38,416 bases of DNA from Chara braunii (taxonomy: Eukaryota; Streptophyta; Charophyceae; Charales; Characeae): NCBI GenBank assembly GCA_003427395.1, contig BFEA01000707.1:182940-221355 (forward strand), given 5' to 3'. The position numbers and the translations under genes are program-made. The stretch's first letter is position 1, and each line of letters starts with the position of its first letter. Under the pieces are notes generated by a model, which saw only the letters and a list, made by a program, of their open reading frames with translations, was not told the DNA's origin and did not search any database. Of this stretch, positions 20,040 through 31,368 are shown piece by piece.

Positions 20040-22037
20040 GGTTTTTTTCGCTGTTCCTTTCTTTTCCTCTGATGGTAGACGTGCGGACATAAATTGAATA
20101 GGTCTATAACCATTACCATCGTTTTGTTGAAGGACCAATCCCATACTGACTTGCATCAGTAGTAACGATGAAGGGAAGAAACGGATCAACAATTTTCAGA
20201 ACAGGGTAATGAGTCAACGCATACTTTACCTTCTTGAAGGAGGACTCAAAGTCCTTGTTGCACAACCAGATAGTTCTTTTCTTTTATAATCTTCTCATTG
20301 GTGCGACAATCTGTGAGAAGTTTCTTACAAACTTCCTATAGTAGCTTGCCAAACCAAGAAAAGATCGTAACTCAGTTACAGACTTAGGTCGTGGCCAATC
20401 TCTAATTTCTGATATTTTATTTTCTTCGGGCTTAGACCCTCCTCGTTCACTATATGTCCAAGGTATAAGACTTCAAACTTAACGAACTCAGACTTCTTTG
20501 AGTTTAGCTTGAAGTTGTCATCCCACAACTTTCCTAATACGAGAAGTAAGTGTTTTTCGTGATCTTCTAGTGTCTTACTATACACTAGAATATCGTCGAG
20601 ATAGACAATGACGAACTGGTCCAACCATTGACGGAACAGTTCATTCATGGATATCTGGAAGGTTGTTGGGACGTTAGTCAGTCCGAAAGGCATAACCACG
20701 AACTCGTAGTGACCATACCTAGTTCGGAACGCAGTCTTGTGTTGATCCGCGGGATCCACCTTGATCTAGTGGTATCCAAACTTTAGATCAATCTTACTGA
20801 AAAACTTGCAGCCCTGAAACTGATCCAACAAGTCGTCAATGCGTGAAAGTGGCTCAACAGTGACGACATTCAACCCTCTGTAGTCAATACAAATACGCAA
20901 CTCACCTTCCTTTTTGGACACAAATAGGACAGGGGCACCATAAGGAGAGGAGCTAGGGCGAATCCATCATTTTTCTGTTAAGTCCTACAACTGCTTCTTA
21001 AGTGCCTCAAGTTCCCTATGAGACATTCGGTAGATAGGGCCGTTGGGAATCTTACTACCAGGAATAATTTCTATTGTGTGCTTGATAGCACGTTCTGTTA
21101 TTCCTGTTGGTTCAGTTTGCAGATCTTTATACTCCTCCAGAAATTTCTCAATCGAAGGAGGATAGGAAGTAGAACATTCACCTGCCTTCTTCACTAAGAC
21201 CATTATTACTTCCTTTTCTGATTTTTTCTTTGAAACCATTGATCGAAATGCTGGATAACTCATGCAACAGAAAGACAAACTAGAGTCAGAGCCAGACTTA
21301 TGATGCAGTTTGATTGGTTTCAACTTGAAATGTGCATCCCTTAGTTACACTATTTTCTCTTTGAACTTGATTTATGGGTTAGCTTCCTCGTGTCAGTCCA
21401 TACCCAAAATCAAATCAAAGGGTAAATTATTTTCCACAAGGAAGGATATTTCGTGTAGAATCTTTTTACCTTCCTTGGTTTGGAAACGACACTTAACACG
21501 ATCGACACACTGCGAGATAGTGATCGTGCTTCTGTCTGCCAAAATAGACGTGATAGGTCGAGAGAGATCTTTCACTTTCATTCCTAGATGCAACTTGCGA
21601 ATTGCTTTCTCGGATATGTAGGATCGCGTCGATCCTGAGTCCAATAGTGCACCTACGCGTGTATGTGCAATCTCTAAATCCGCGATTAATAGGTCACCCT
21701 TAGACTTAGATTTCTTAGCCCACGACCTCCGTAGTGCCAGCAACTCGTTACCGAGCTCGTCAAGAGAGTCGTCGAAAGAGATAGTGCATAAGACAAGTTC
21801 AGGGTGTTCTGGACGATGAGTCGAAGAAGAATCATCCTCTGCCATGCAAGTCAAAGGGTTGAAAGGGTTAGTAGGCGCCTTACCTTTTTCTACATCCAAA
21901 ACCTTAGACTCAGTAGGAGCAGATGTTACTCCTACTGGCTGCCCGCTTTTGGGTTTCGGATTAACGGGTACCAAGCAATCACATGCCCTGCAATGCCACA
22001 CTTCAGAGACTGTGCGTTGTCCATCCGCTCTTGCCAC
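20040..22037 (-). pseudogene. pol: Gypsy pol remnant: protease, RT, partial RNase H
   Basis: A retropepsin-like segment carries LLDSGSTRSYIS near 21,635 and FDLILGMD near 21,395. The RT follows in the same frame: [40 protein letters not shown] and the catalytic YLDD (20,592-20,603). The connection region reads FLGLASYYRKFVRNF. RNase H starts (FIVTTDASQYGIG and, after a shift, YRPIQFMSARLPSE) and is cut off. Premature stops are TAG 20,985-20,987, TGA 20,967-20,969 and TAG 20,766-20,768. The last replaces the nearly invariant Gln of the GYHQI motif. In an active element this polyprotein would process gag-pol and copy element RNA to DNA in cytoplasmic particles. Confidence 0.88.
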
Positions 22038-22343
22038 GTTTCTCGTGACAGATCCATCTGTTCTCCCGACCTCCAGGCCTCAATTCCGGGATGCTATGGG
22101 AATGAGCGTGGTCTCTTCTTCTTTACCGGCGGTCGTTGTCCTCCCTTGTTGACCACGGCAGCGGTGACTTCCCCCTTCCCAGACTCACTGCTGTTCGCCA
22201 CACCCTCGGCCTCCAATGACCACTTCTCACAGTATCGTCATCAAAGACGACAAGGGTGTGGTCCTGACGCTTTTGGCGCCAAAGTATCCTGCACCACCAC
22301 CAAACTTCACAACAGATGCATACAAATTCTTTACCTGAGAGCC

Positions 22344-23764
22344 TCAGGTCGTTTGCTCCCTCTGGAGAGCAAGATCGCGAAACTGCTTGTAATTATTCTT
22401 ACCGGATTTTGACTCTGCCACGAGTTGTCCTCGAATGGGCTCGGGCAGAGTGTGGGAATAAATATATAATACTTGGTTGTCCTGCAGGTTTAATCTAGGG
22501 ACCGACAACAACCGATCAGCTTCCCGAGACAAAGCTTCTACCGAGGTTCAATATTTTTGACCAACCGTAGTGAGTTGGTCAAAGGTCTTGTCGACCGGCG
22601 TCTTGTCCTAGAAGCGTTCCTTAATCTTATCAAGGAACTGCTTCAGGTTCAAGGTTGTAGCTCACTCCCCAATATCATTAAACCCCGCTGCGTTGGCTTC
22701 AACCAAAACCCATTCCTTTGCTTCTCCCCCAAGACAAGAACTAGAGAAAGAAACTTGAAACTTGGGTTCAACAGGGGTCGTACTACAATATGTCTGTATC
22801 TCGACAATCCACAACAATAAATTTTCACCCTTGCTATTGCTGAATGTGAAAGACAATTTCATCTTGACTTTTTCTTTCTTTTTGCTTTCTCAGGCTGTGC
22901 AGTGGTGTCCTTTTTTTATTCTGCAGACTTCGGCGGACTCGAGGGCTCCTCTTTCTTTTCTTCCGGTTTCTGAGTTTCTTCATTAAGAGACTTCATGGCA
23001 TCTCCCATTAATTTCTTTGGTTTTTCTTTTGTTTCTGTTTTGACTTCCTCAACCACCTGGTGCTTTCCTTTGACCAGATTTGTGATTGTCCGTAGTACCG
23101 CGGCCACATCTTCAATCTGTGCCTGCATCTGTTCATCGTAATGATCAATTTTCATCTCAAGGTGAGCTAAGTAGGTCACAAGTCGAGCTAAATAAATTTC
23201 TTGATCTTCTCCTTCGGTCTTGATAACAATTTGTCTGATTTCTTCGATTTTTTGCTTTTGTTGTTCACTCCTTTTCTTTCTCAATTCTACTTTTCTTTCC
23301 TTCTCCTTCTCAAGTGCTTCCTCTAGTTGTCTGATATTTTCATCCACAATTTTTCCAGACACAATTATTTATCTCTCTTCTTTACGATCTACAATCCTTC
23401 CAAGTTGCTCAATAATATACTTATCAATTGCCTGACGACACTTGATTAGTACTACCCGTATGACGTCTGTGCCTGTTTTGGCCTGTTCGATAGCAGTTCG
23501 TACTGCCTTCAAGTCGAACTTGTCTCGCACGTATGCCTCGGCTTCGACACTTGTGCCACGAAGGTCAGAAATCAATTGGTCCAAGCAGGCATTCAAAACC
23601 TTCTTCCGCTCGTCCACTTGATGCCTGGTTCGGGGATCAGGGGTCTTTTCATCAATGTTGAAGATGAGTGAGACTGGATCGAAGAGAAAGGGAATAAATC
23701 GAGTAAGCACCGATAATTTCAAACAATTCCAAAAGAGAAACATTGTGAGGTGCGTCTGCCGCAC
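22344..23764 (-). pseudogene. gag: Gypsy gag remnant
   Basis: The N-terminal part (23,764 to 22,916) is charged and helical, with a long Glu/Lys/Gln-rich coiled-coil-like stretch near 23,200-23,350, interrupted by TAA at 23,369-23,371. After a frame change near 22,870-22,916 the capsid-like Retrotrans_gag region follows: LLLWIVEIQTYCS, SCLGGEAKEWVL, LKQFLDKIKERF, LSREADRLLSVPRL, and QLVAESKSGK then QFRDLALQREQ, which are typical of plant Ty3/gypsy gag. Stops at TGA 22,662-22,664, a TAG after KERF and a TGA after VGQKY break this part. Two of them sit where Trp fits best. Gag would form the particle shell around element RNA. A degenerate zinc-knuckle-like GHVIAWYP is readable in another frame near 21,980. 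Confidence 0.75.
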
Positions 23765-24818
23765 AATAAATAATCAAATAACAATAATAAATTCCACGGC
23801 CACACTATTCTACAACAACAAAAATTTCAAACAACTGAAGAAGAAAATAAATACAATTATTTCTAATTCTAACTAGTGTTGTTCTTTGTCTGTCTGTGTG
23901 ATGACGTTCTAATTAAGAGTGTATAGGTATCACCTCAGGGCCGTGTGATTAGATACAACACACAAGTAAGTACACATAGCACCACAACACAGCAAACGAC
24001 AGGTAAGTTTGCCAACATCAATCAACAAACAATTTGTCAACAATCTTTTTTTTCTTTTCTCTGCGTCATTCCTAGTGCCAATGCGATACCGCACCCCTCT
24101 TGACAGCTAGCACTATAGTTGTCCAGTCAGCCATTCTATCAGCCGTACCACCTTCGTCTTCAAGGTGCAACTCTTACTTGGCAGCCACCTACCTGCCACG
24201 TGTCATCCCTGGCGTGCCAACATAGCAGATCTGCGGCGTCAGCACATCAATGTCTAATCAATCAATTGTGGGATGCCACGTCAGCAAATGTGTGCTCTGG
24301 TCCTTCCCACTTGCCACTTCCTCGCGTCTTGGTGTGATACCGTCGCTGTTCCAACCAATCAAATCAATGCCACGTCAGCCAATGGAGCCAATGCCATGTC
24401 AACAGGCTCGCCACGTCAGAAGACAATCGTGTACGACACCTGCCTGCCACATCAGCAATCAGCCTTGATGTCCAATTTACAGTCCAAAGGCCACGTCGGC
24501 ATCTGTATCAGATTTGGTCGCGCCTCAGCTGCTAATGCAGAATGAGAATGCAAGGTCAACGATCTCCAGCAACCAAGTCTCTGGACGTGGCACATGATAT
24601 GCCACGTCAGCGTGGGATCGTGATGCCACCTTACTATCGCGATCCTGGCTGGTGCGCGGTCACTCTTGATTGTGATCCCGATTGCCACGTCAGCAATCGT
24701 GTTGAGATCTGATCTTCTCGCCAGCAAAGGCTGTGCCACGTCAGCAACACCGGCCTTCTTCGTCGTTGTCCACGTCAAATCTTGTTGTCATCACATCGGT
24801 CATCGTCGTCAAGAGTAA
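23765..24818 (-). promoter_or_regulatory. Gypsy leader with a TGACGTGG-motif array
   Basis: Between PBS and gag the minus strand repeatedly carries CTGACGTGG. Exact copies (plus strand CCACGTCAG) lie near 24,276, 24,370, 24,411, 24,602, 24,684 and 24,736, with further one-mismatch variants near 24,195, 24,392, 24,445, 24,490 and 24,771. Many sit in the longer word TTGCTGACGTGGCA. TGACGTGGC is the known hybrid C/G-box recognised by plant bZIP factors; a role here is inferred. The gag-proximal part (23,765-24,110) is AT-rich with no repeat. Confidence 0.6.
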
Positions 24819-24830
24819 GCTTTGATACCA
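24819..24830 (-). other. Primer binding site for initiator tRNA-Met
   Basis: The minus strand reads TGGTATCAAAGC, matching the usual plant PBS TGGTATCAGAGC (complement of tRNA-iMet 3' end) with one mismatch. It is preceded by TTGCA plus three bases, consistent with an LTR end in CA and a short spacer. This sets the inner LTR edge at about 24,834. Confidence 0.8.
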
Positions 24831-24833
24831 AAT

Positions 24834-25700
24834 TGCAATGAACCCAGATCATGAAGACACTTGTCAACAATGCAAGCCAGATGAATATAAGTGTGCTGAT
24901 GATTATCAACAATCATAATCGTGTCCAGATAGAATGAGATGGGAGAATCATTCACAGACGAAAAGAGAGAGGAGGTAGAATAGACTTAGAGAGTGGAGAG
25001 ACAATGCCCACTTCTGCCTCGGGCTTCCTCCTCGATCACCACCTCAAATAATCAATAGTCTGAACGTACATCTGAAGTTCTACTACAACGTGCCACGTGG
25101 CACGTCAATCAGTCCTCATCAGCACACTGGAGCAATGTCGACCTCAAGATGACCAGGTACGTGTCCACGATTACCCCACAGTCATGATCTCTTCCTGAGT
25201 GACGATGAATCAGAACAACAGTGCCAGTCACGTAGCCCAGCCACGCTAGCATAGTACACGTGGCAGCGGCCACATCGGCAGCGATGCGTGGCAGCTGCCA
25301 CTTCAGCATGCCCTGAAGACAATAGTCAGCCAGCCACCATGTCGAGGCAGCAGCGCGTCACCGTAGTCACCCAAATGCCAGCGCAAAGCCAGCGTCCAGC
25401 CATCGTCACAGCGTCGAGTCAGCGTCGTCATCAACACGTAAAGTCAGCATTGACGCAAGACTGAATGAATGGCAAAGTCAGAAAGTCAGCGCTTATGGGT
25501 CTGGACCCGAATGCTGCATCCCTTAGCCGTCAAGATCTTAGTTCAAATGACGGCCCAGATTGGCCTGAAACCGAATTCCCTCTGGCCGTGATGCTGTCTG
25601 GGTACCTGTGCACAACAAGTGAGTGTATCCGATCAAGAGCCTGGGAACGGTACCTTTGACCTGACAGTTGACTTAGACTTTTGACTTTACTAGGGCAGTG
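24834..25700 (-). repeat. Probable gypsy 5' LTR (outer edge uncertain)
   Basis: The inner boundary is placed by the PBS (plus strand starts TGCAATGAACCC). TGACG, CACGTG and GTCAGC words are frequent throughout. An 18-bp palindrome lies at 25,088-25,105. The outer edge is somewhere between about 25,460 and 25,740; no second LTR allows it to be fixed. A 248-codon frame of the neighbouring PLE remnant runs into this stretch and is not independent evidence. Confidence 0.5.
25088..25105. promoter_or_regulatory. 18-bp perfect palindrome centred on a G-box
   Basis: ACGTGCCACGTGGCACGT is its own reverse complement and holds the G-box CACGTG extended to GCCACGTGGC, an optimal bZIP/bHLH site. It lies within the LTR, where promoter elements of such transposons occur; a role is inferred. 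Confidence 0.6.
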
Positions 25701-25799
25701 CGTGGTCACACTGCTTGGTGCAGGCCGAGTTTGGCCTGCATCATCTGGGCTCCGTTTCGAGGGGCTCCGTTTCGAGGGCCCAGACTGCTGCAGAACACG

Positions 25800-26354
25800 G
25801 GTTACTGCAGAGAAAGCAAAACTCGTGGTAAGCACAGAGCAAACAGGCAAGGGAGTCTTCCCCATATTACCCACTATCTGTCGGGCGATAAAAGAGGAGA
25901 CTTTGGAGAAAGAGTGCTGCAGATCGAGTTTGACTAAGTCAATGAGGAAAGAGAAATCCATCCTAACCCAACCTTTCTCCCCAAAACCTTTCCCAAGTAT
26001 AATGTCCTTCCCCCACCTGTTAATTCTAGCTGCGTTATGTCCTTTGGAAAGAAAGAAGTCACACAACCATTCAACTGTCTTAACAATTTTGTCATGTGGT
26101 AATCTGGTGAACGTTTCCTTGATGTCGAAGCTAGAAGACAACAGCATGCCGTTCCGCAACTTCCCTACCTTCTGATCAAGTTTAACAATCCTTTTCTTCA
26201 GGATGCTCATGCTCTTGAAGTTGAAATGAGAGGTCTCAGGGATCTGCCAAAGCAGGCCATTGATAACCTTAGCCACTAATTTCCAGACTTTTACGTTGGG
26301 TTCAGAAAAGGATGCAGCGATAGGCCTCTATCTACTAATGTCTTTATGTTTAGG
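25800..26354 (-). pseudogene. Penelope-like element reverse transcriptase, 3' part
   Basis: PLEs are retroelements whose RT is related to telomerase. On the minus strand the frame opens with PKHKDISR, stop (TAG, 26,328-26,330), RPIAASFSEP, matching the PLE motif of the form GLPKxHK...RPI. Then LLWQIP...FNFKSMSIL, motif A SFDIKETFTRLPH (Asp near 26,125) and motif B RQIVGNMGKT (near 25,870; the canonical Ile-Pro before Met-Gly is reduced to Asn). Similarity fades near 25,800 in SVLTTSFAFSA, before the catalytic YxDD motif, which is absent. A 16-bp tandem duplication follows near 25,750-25,780. Its upstream half lies at 32,331-32,822 beyond the inserted LINE. Family assignment is by motif; another RT class with an LPKxHK motif is the only real alternative. 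Confidence 0.72.
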
Positions 26355-26367
26355 GATCCCGTAGGCC
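26355..26367. repeat. LINE target-site duplication, 3'-side copy
   Basis: GATCCCGTAGGCC lies directly against the T run (poly-A tail of the minus-strand LINE) and is repeated exactly at 32,331-32,343. On the minus strand it encodes the AYGI residues of the PLE motif. Confidence 0.88.
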
Positions 26368-26710
26368 TTTTTTTTTTTTTTTTTTTTTTTTAACAGAATA
26401 GAAGCTAGTTGAAAAAAGCCTGCCAACATTGATTGCTCTGGCCTCCAGAAGATTGACTAAGCAGGCTGATCAGGAAAGGGAGAAAACCTCTTCGCCCTAG
26501 CACCAGGCGCCAGATAGCTACAGCTAAAATCCTAGTTCCTCCTTTCCCACCGTTAAGTAAAACATTATTCATGGTGGCTTCCAAACTCTACCAGGAGGTC
26601 TGATAGACTAAAACAACCACCTGTCCCTTGAACGTAAAGCACTGACAGAATCAGACAGCAGAGACTGAGGTACTGTGGAGAGAGCAGGGGCTGAAGCTGA
26701 CCGCTGTTCA

Positions 26711-29700
26711 CTAGTCTCTCTGAGCTCCTTCTTCCTGCCCATACCACTGTAGCTCTACAATTGATGTGGCTGCAGGGGGAAACATATCAGGGAAGTCCGC
26801 TGGGTTTCTCATTGGGATTTCTTGGCCGATCTGCATCCATTCATGGAACTGAAGCTTGCTGTTCTTGGAGAACTCGTTGTCGTCCCTTCCTTCCTCTCTG
26901 TCCCCGTGGCCAATGAAGTGTGTCAATCTGCCACTCTTCTCCCCTCCCAGCCAATCTGCGCTGAATTTGCTGATAATTCTTGTGATGTCTGCCTGCTGCG
27001 TTTGGTGAGCTATCTTTTCCTGTACTTTGTTCCATTGCACCCTTATTTCCGTTTCTATAAATTGTCTGACTGTCTCTCCTGCTTCACCGTCTCCCATTCT
27101 GGCCCCTTCCTGGTCATACACGCATCTCCTTATCCAAAGCATCCATACCATAACTTTTCGGGCGATCTCAAATAGGTTTGTGGCGTAGTTGGAGAGGAGA
27201 GGCCTTCCCCATTCCCCTAATAGAATCGTTTTCCAGTTCCATGGTCATTCCTCTCCAGTTCCGAGTTGTGACCAAATACGGTCCCACCAACACCACGTTA
27301 AGATCGCCCCTGGGCACTGGAGGAAGATGTGTTCGATTGTTTCGCAGATTTTGTGACTCGGAAATCCTGACAGGCAGAACTTGCACCATGGTAGGGCCTC
27401 CCCTTTTTGTTCCAGATTCGTCCTGTCAATTATCCAATTGTTGGTGGGGAGGCATCTGTGGATAATTTGCCATTGCAGGGCAGCGAATTTAGCCGGCCTT
27501 TCCCTTATCCCTTTGAATCATTTGATTCCTTTTATCTGATCGTCCCCAAGATTTAAGTGTTTCTTCCATCTTTCCTTCACCACTGTCCTCACATCCACTC
27601 TGGGTCTAATCATCCTGTATGTGCTTTTCACAGTTAGGGTGGAAAGTTGTATCTTTTGCCCTGTCCGACCTCTCACCCATTGCCATTCTAGCGGGTCCAG
27701 GGCCAGCGTGGATAGGGGAACTTCCGGACGGTAGACTTGCCATACTGTGTTTCCCCTTTGGTGTGTTTGCAGTACGCGTATACGGTAGAGGTTGACGTTT
27801 CCGTGCCATTGGACTGAATCTGGGCGGTAGCTAACCAGGGTGTCATCCTCCTTTCTTTCAAACAGGTTTACCAGGGCGCGATATTTTCCGGCCTGCACAA
27901 CGCATCCTATTTCGAGAGGTGAGTCCTCCACAGTAACTGCCACCCAGTCCTGCTCCTGCAGCGCCTGGCCTTTCCTTAGGAGTACTATCCAGGCTAAGGG
28001 AATGGAGAAAATCAGTTGTTCCAGTCTTTTATCTATATTACGGGAATGTCGTAGATGAGGTCTCAACTCTTGGGCGGTTTTCCAGTCCTTGGTATCTTTG
28101 TCCCATATATCCCCAATTCGGAGGACCTCATTTCTGACCCACGCAGACCATTGGGGGTCCGAGTTATTAAAAACTCGGCCTTGTCGATCCGTGATGCTTC
28201 TATTTCCAAACAGGGGCTGTCGCAGGACTTCATCCGTGTGTTCTGGGGGAGGTTTATCCGGGAGCGGAAGCTTCCTCCAGTCCTTGATGAGGTTGACCCA
28301 AAATTTGTCCATTGACAGGTCTTGCCTTGCTGCTCCTCTGTCCCCTTCCTCTTTCGACTGCAAGTTTGCTCTGGGGATAGACCAATAACGATCCTCAAAC
28401 CAGGTTAGTGGGTCCACCCCCGGTGTCGTTTTAGGGGCTAGTCTACAAATTTGTTCCTTGGCCAAAGCCTCCCAGGGGGTGTTGCCTTGGAGAAGTCTTT
28501 TGATCCATTGGATTGCCAAGGCTGTTACTTGCAGTGAGGGATCCAACAGACTCATCCTGCCTTGTGTTTTAGGTTGGATCAACGTGTCCCAAGCTACTCG
28601 GCTTATCACATGTTGCAGGCCTGAAGCCCTCCTCCAGAGGAACGCCGCCAACTGTTTTTTTAGGTTTTGGGTTCCTTTTTTGCTGAGGTGCCAGAGGACT
28701 GATTTGTACCAGATGGCTGCCGACACTTCATTATTGATGATCAGAGCCCTCCCAAAGATAGATGTATTTTTGTTTTTCCATGCTTGCATTTTCTCTAGTG
28801 CAATGTTAGTAATCCAGTCGTCGTTCTTCTGCGATGGTCCTTGTGCAGAGAGTTTCACCCCCAGCACCCGAATATGTTCGTCCAGTGGTCTACAATCGAC
28901 TTTGGGTTGCTCCGGAGGGCGCACTCCATGGTAGTGGATCCACCAGCCTTGTGTCTTGCTTCCCCAGTTGACGGTCATGTCCGACACCCGGGTGAAGCGC
29001 GACATCAGGGCCAGGATTTTCGCCATGTTGTCCAAGGTTGCCTCAGTCACTATGGTCAAGTCGTCGGCAAACATTGAGTAAATGGGCAACGCTTCCTCCG
29101 GGATGCCTGCCATACGCAGACGAGAGATCTTCTTGTTCGTTCTTAAGTTGGCTCCCAGGGCCTCCATTACTATGATGAACAGGAATGGGGCTATGGGGTC
29201 TCCCTGTCTTACGGAGCGTTGCTATCTGAATTCTGGTGCAATCAAGCCATTTACCTGCACCTGTGTTGTCGCGTTGTGGTGGAGAATTCTTATCCAGTCC
29301 CGAAACTCCGGCCCAAAGTTCATTTTTTGAAGGCATCTGTCTAAGAAGGACCAATCCACGTGGTCATAAGCCTTCTCAAAATCAATAAACACGATTGCGG
29401 CATTTTGCTTTGTTTGTCTGAATAGTTTGATTAGTTCATTCACAAGCAAGACATTATCTTGGATATTCCTATTTCGCATGAACCCGGTCTGAGCCGGGTG
29501 GATTATTCCTTCCAAGATGGGAATCATCCTGTTGGCCAATGCTTTGGCGACCAACTTGTATACTACCGTAAGAAGAGTGATTGGTCGATAGTTTCTTATA
29601 TTGGTCTTCTCACCTTTCTTATAAAGGAGGGTGAGGATTCCTTAACCCGCTAGATCCCCCATGTCTCCTGATTCCTTCACCTGCTTGTAGTACTCCATCA

Positions 29701-31368
29701 GGTCTTCTGACATGGGGGACCACATTTCCTCCCAAAATTCTTTAGGAAGTCCGTCAATCCCGGGGGTCTTGTCTTCATCCATCTGTAGAAGGGCAGTCCA
29801 GATCTCATGTTTCCGTATTGGTGCTTCCAACATTTGGCGTTGTTCATGTGTTATCCTTTTTATCAGGGGTTCAAGGAACTCCTCGACCTCCTGGTCATTC
29901 GTCGGTCCTAGTTTCTTCGTTAAGTTGGAGGTGAAGAGGTCCTTGTAGAAGTCCCTAGCCACTTTTAGGCTGTGGGCTGATGAGTATGCAGAGACCTCCC
30001 TTGTTTTAACGGGGTCATATAGGCCTTCAATAGTTGATCGCCTGACCCTTGTCTAGGCCATCGCAAAAAATCCGGCGTCCATTTGTCCCTGCACCGAATG
30101 TTTTCCTTTGATGATAGATCCTTGCCATCTTTCTTGTGCGAATTGCAAGAGTTTTTCTTTGAGCTTTTGTAGATCTGAGACTTCCATTTGTGAATCGGGT
30201 TGCCGTGGTTGTTCCAGTTCGTAATCCTATATTTTCTGTTGAATGCTCATTTCCTGAGCGTATTTTTCTTTGGCTCGTATTTTTGAAAATTCATTACATT
30301 TTCTGGCGAGAAAGGTCAGTCCGTTGTTAAACCACGCAATCTGTGAGCCATGTTGGTCCCTTGTGGTACGCCAGTAATCCCAAACGTCCCTGAGGAACCT
30401 CTGAAATTGTCTGGTTTTGAGCAGGGATGTATTAAGCTTGTAGAACCCTTTGCCTTAGTCCGTTTTTTTACGGAACCTAAGGAGCACGGCGCACATTTTA
30501 TGGTCCGCACCTGGCCAGGGGCTTTGTGGGAAGATAACTGCTGCTTGCAGAGCTCTGTCCAGATACTCGGGTATGAGAATGAGGTCGATTCGCGATTTGG
30601 ATTGGTGCGTTGTTCCGGTGTTCCGTATGCAAGTAAAGGTTTTCTTTTTTGGGTGCATGCGGCGGAAGGAGTCATATAAATGTTCAGCTTCACAGAGCTT
30701 ACTAATTATCCCTTCATCCTCTGCAATGTAGGCCGGGCAGGGGGTGGGGATTCTCCATCTATCCAGGTGGCGATCGGGTGCTGCGTTGAAATCTCCAGCT
30801 ATTAGCGTGGGAATGCCGGTGGTAGTTGGGCCCGAATGTGGTCGAAGAAGGTTTTACGATGTTCGATCTCGTTGGGCCCATACACACAGAGTACGCAGAC
30901 CACTTCGATTTCCAGCATGAGGAGAACTGCCGCCCATCTTCCTTCCTTCATGTCTACTGCAGTGTGGATGACATCCGCCCGGGATTCCGGGGGGACCCAA
31001 ATCGCTACTCCCGCCGAACCCGGGGTTGGAGCGTAGGCAGTGATTTTTTGGAATGGCCACGCCTGATGGTGTGCTCTTCTGTGCTCTAGAGAGTTTGTGA
31101 TGTGGGTTTCCTGGATGCAGATAAGGTCTGGCCACTGTCTCCCTCCGACTCCTTTAATCTGTTCTAGGAGCGCCTTGCGTTTTGGCGGTTTCGCCGACGC
31201 CAGCCCATTTGCATTGAGCGAGCGCAGATCCAAATCCGCTACCCGGGTTGCCCTATTCCAAGTACCATCTTTGCCATAGTAGGCTTGTAACATATCGGGT
31301 CCTTGGTTAGGCAGCCCTTCCCTTGCATACTGCTGGTTTACTGCTTCAATATTGTCCGTGTTGTCCAT
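26711..31368 (-). pseudogene. LINE ORF2: APE endonuclease, reverse transcriptase, zf-RVT
   Basis: About 1,550 codons. The endonuclease shows LNANGL, CIQETH (Glu near 31,110), VYGPNE, LIAGDFNAAP, SRIDLILI and GADHKM (family SDH with Ser to Ala). RT follows: LTLLYKKG and NYRPIT, motif A FIDFEKAYDHVDW (near 29,389), RQGDPIAPFLFI and catalytic FADD (29,060-29,071). The C-terminus has a finger CKFC...H...C (near 27,370-27,320) with ETIEHIFLQCP. Everything from about 30,815 to 26,711 is one frame; a one-base shift near 30,815 splits the endonuclease. In-frame stops are TAA 30,455, TAG 30,227, TAG 30,053, TAA 29,642, TAG 29,222 and TGA 27,518; all fit a C-to-T change of Gln or Arg codons. The frame ends TAG-TGA. 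The protein would nick target DNA and prime reverse transcription from it. Confidence 0.92.

Larger units (their letters stand above)
20040..25700 (-). mobile_element. Ty3/gypsy LTR retrotransposon, 3'-truncated and decayed
   Basis: Read on the minus strand the order is LTR (right), primer binding site (24,819-24,830), leader of about 1 kb, gag, protease, reverse transcriptase and the first part of RNase H. The gag-before-protease-before-RT order and RT text identify Ty3/gypsy (Metaviridae-type) elements. Integrase, the rest of RNase H and the 3' LTR are missing; similarity stops near 20,040 beside the GA repeat. The outer LTR edge is not certain because no second LTR exists for comparison. 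Numerous in-frame stops show it is inactive. Confidence 0.85.
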
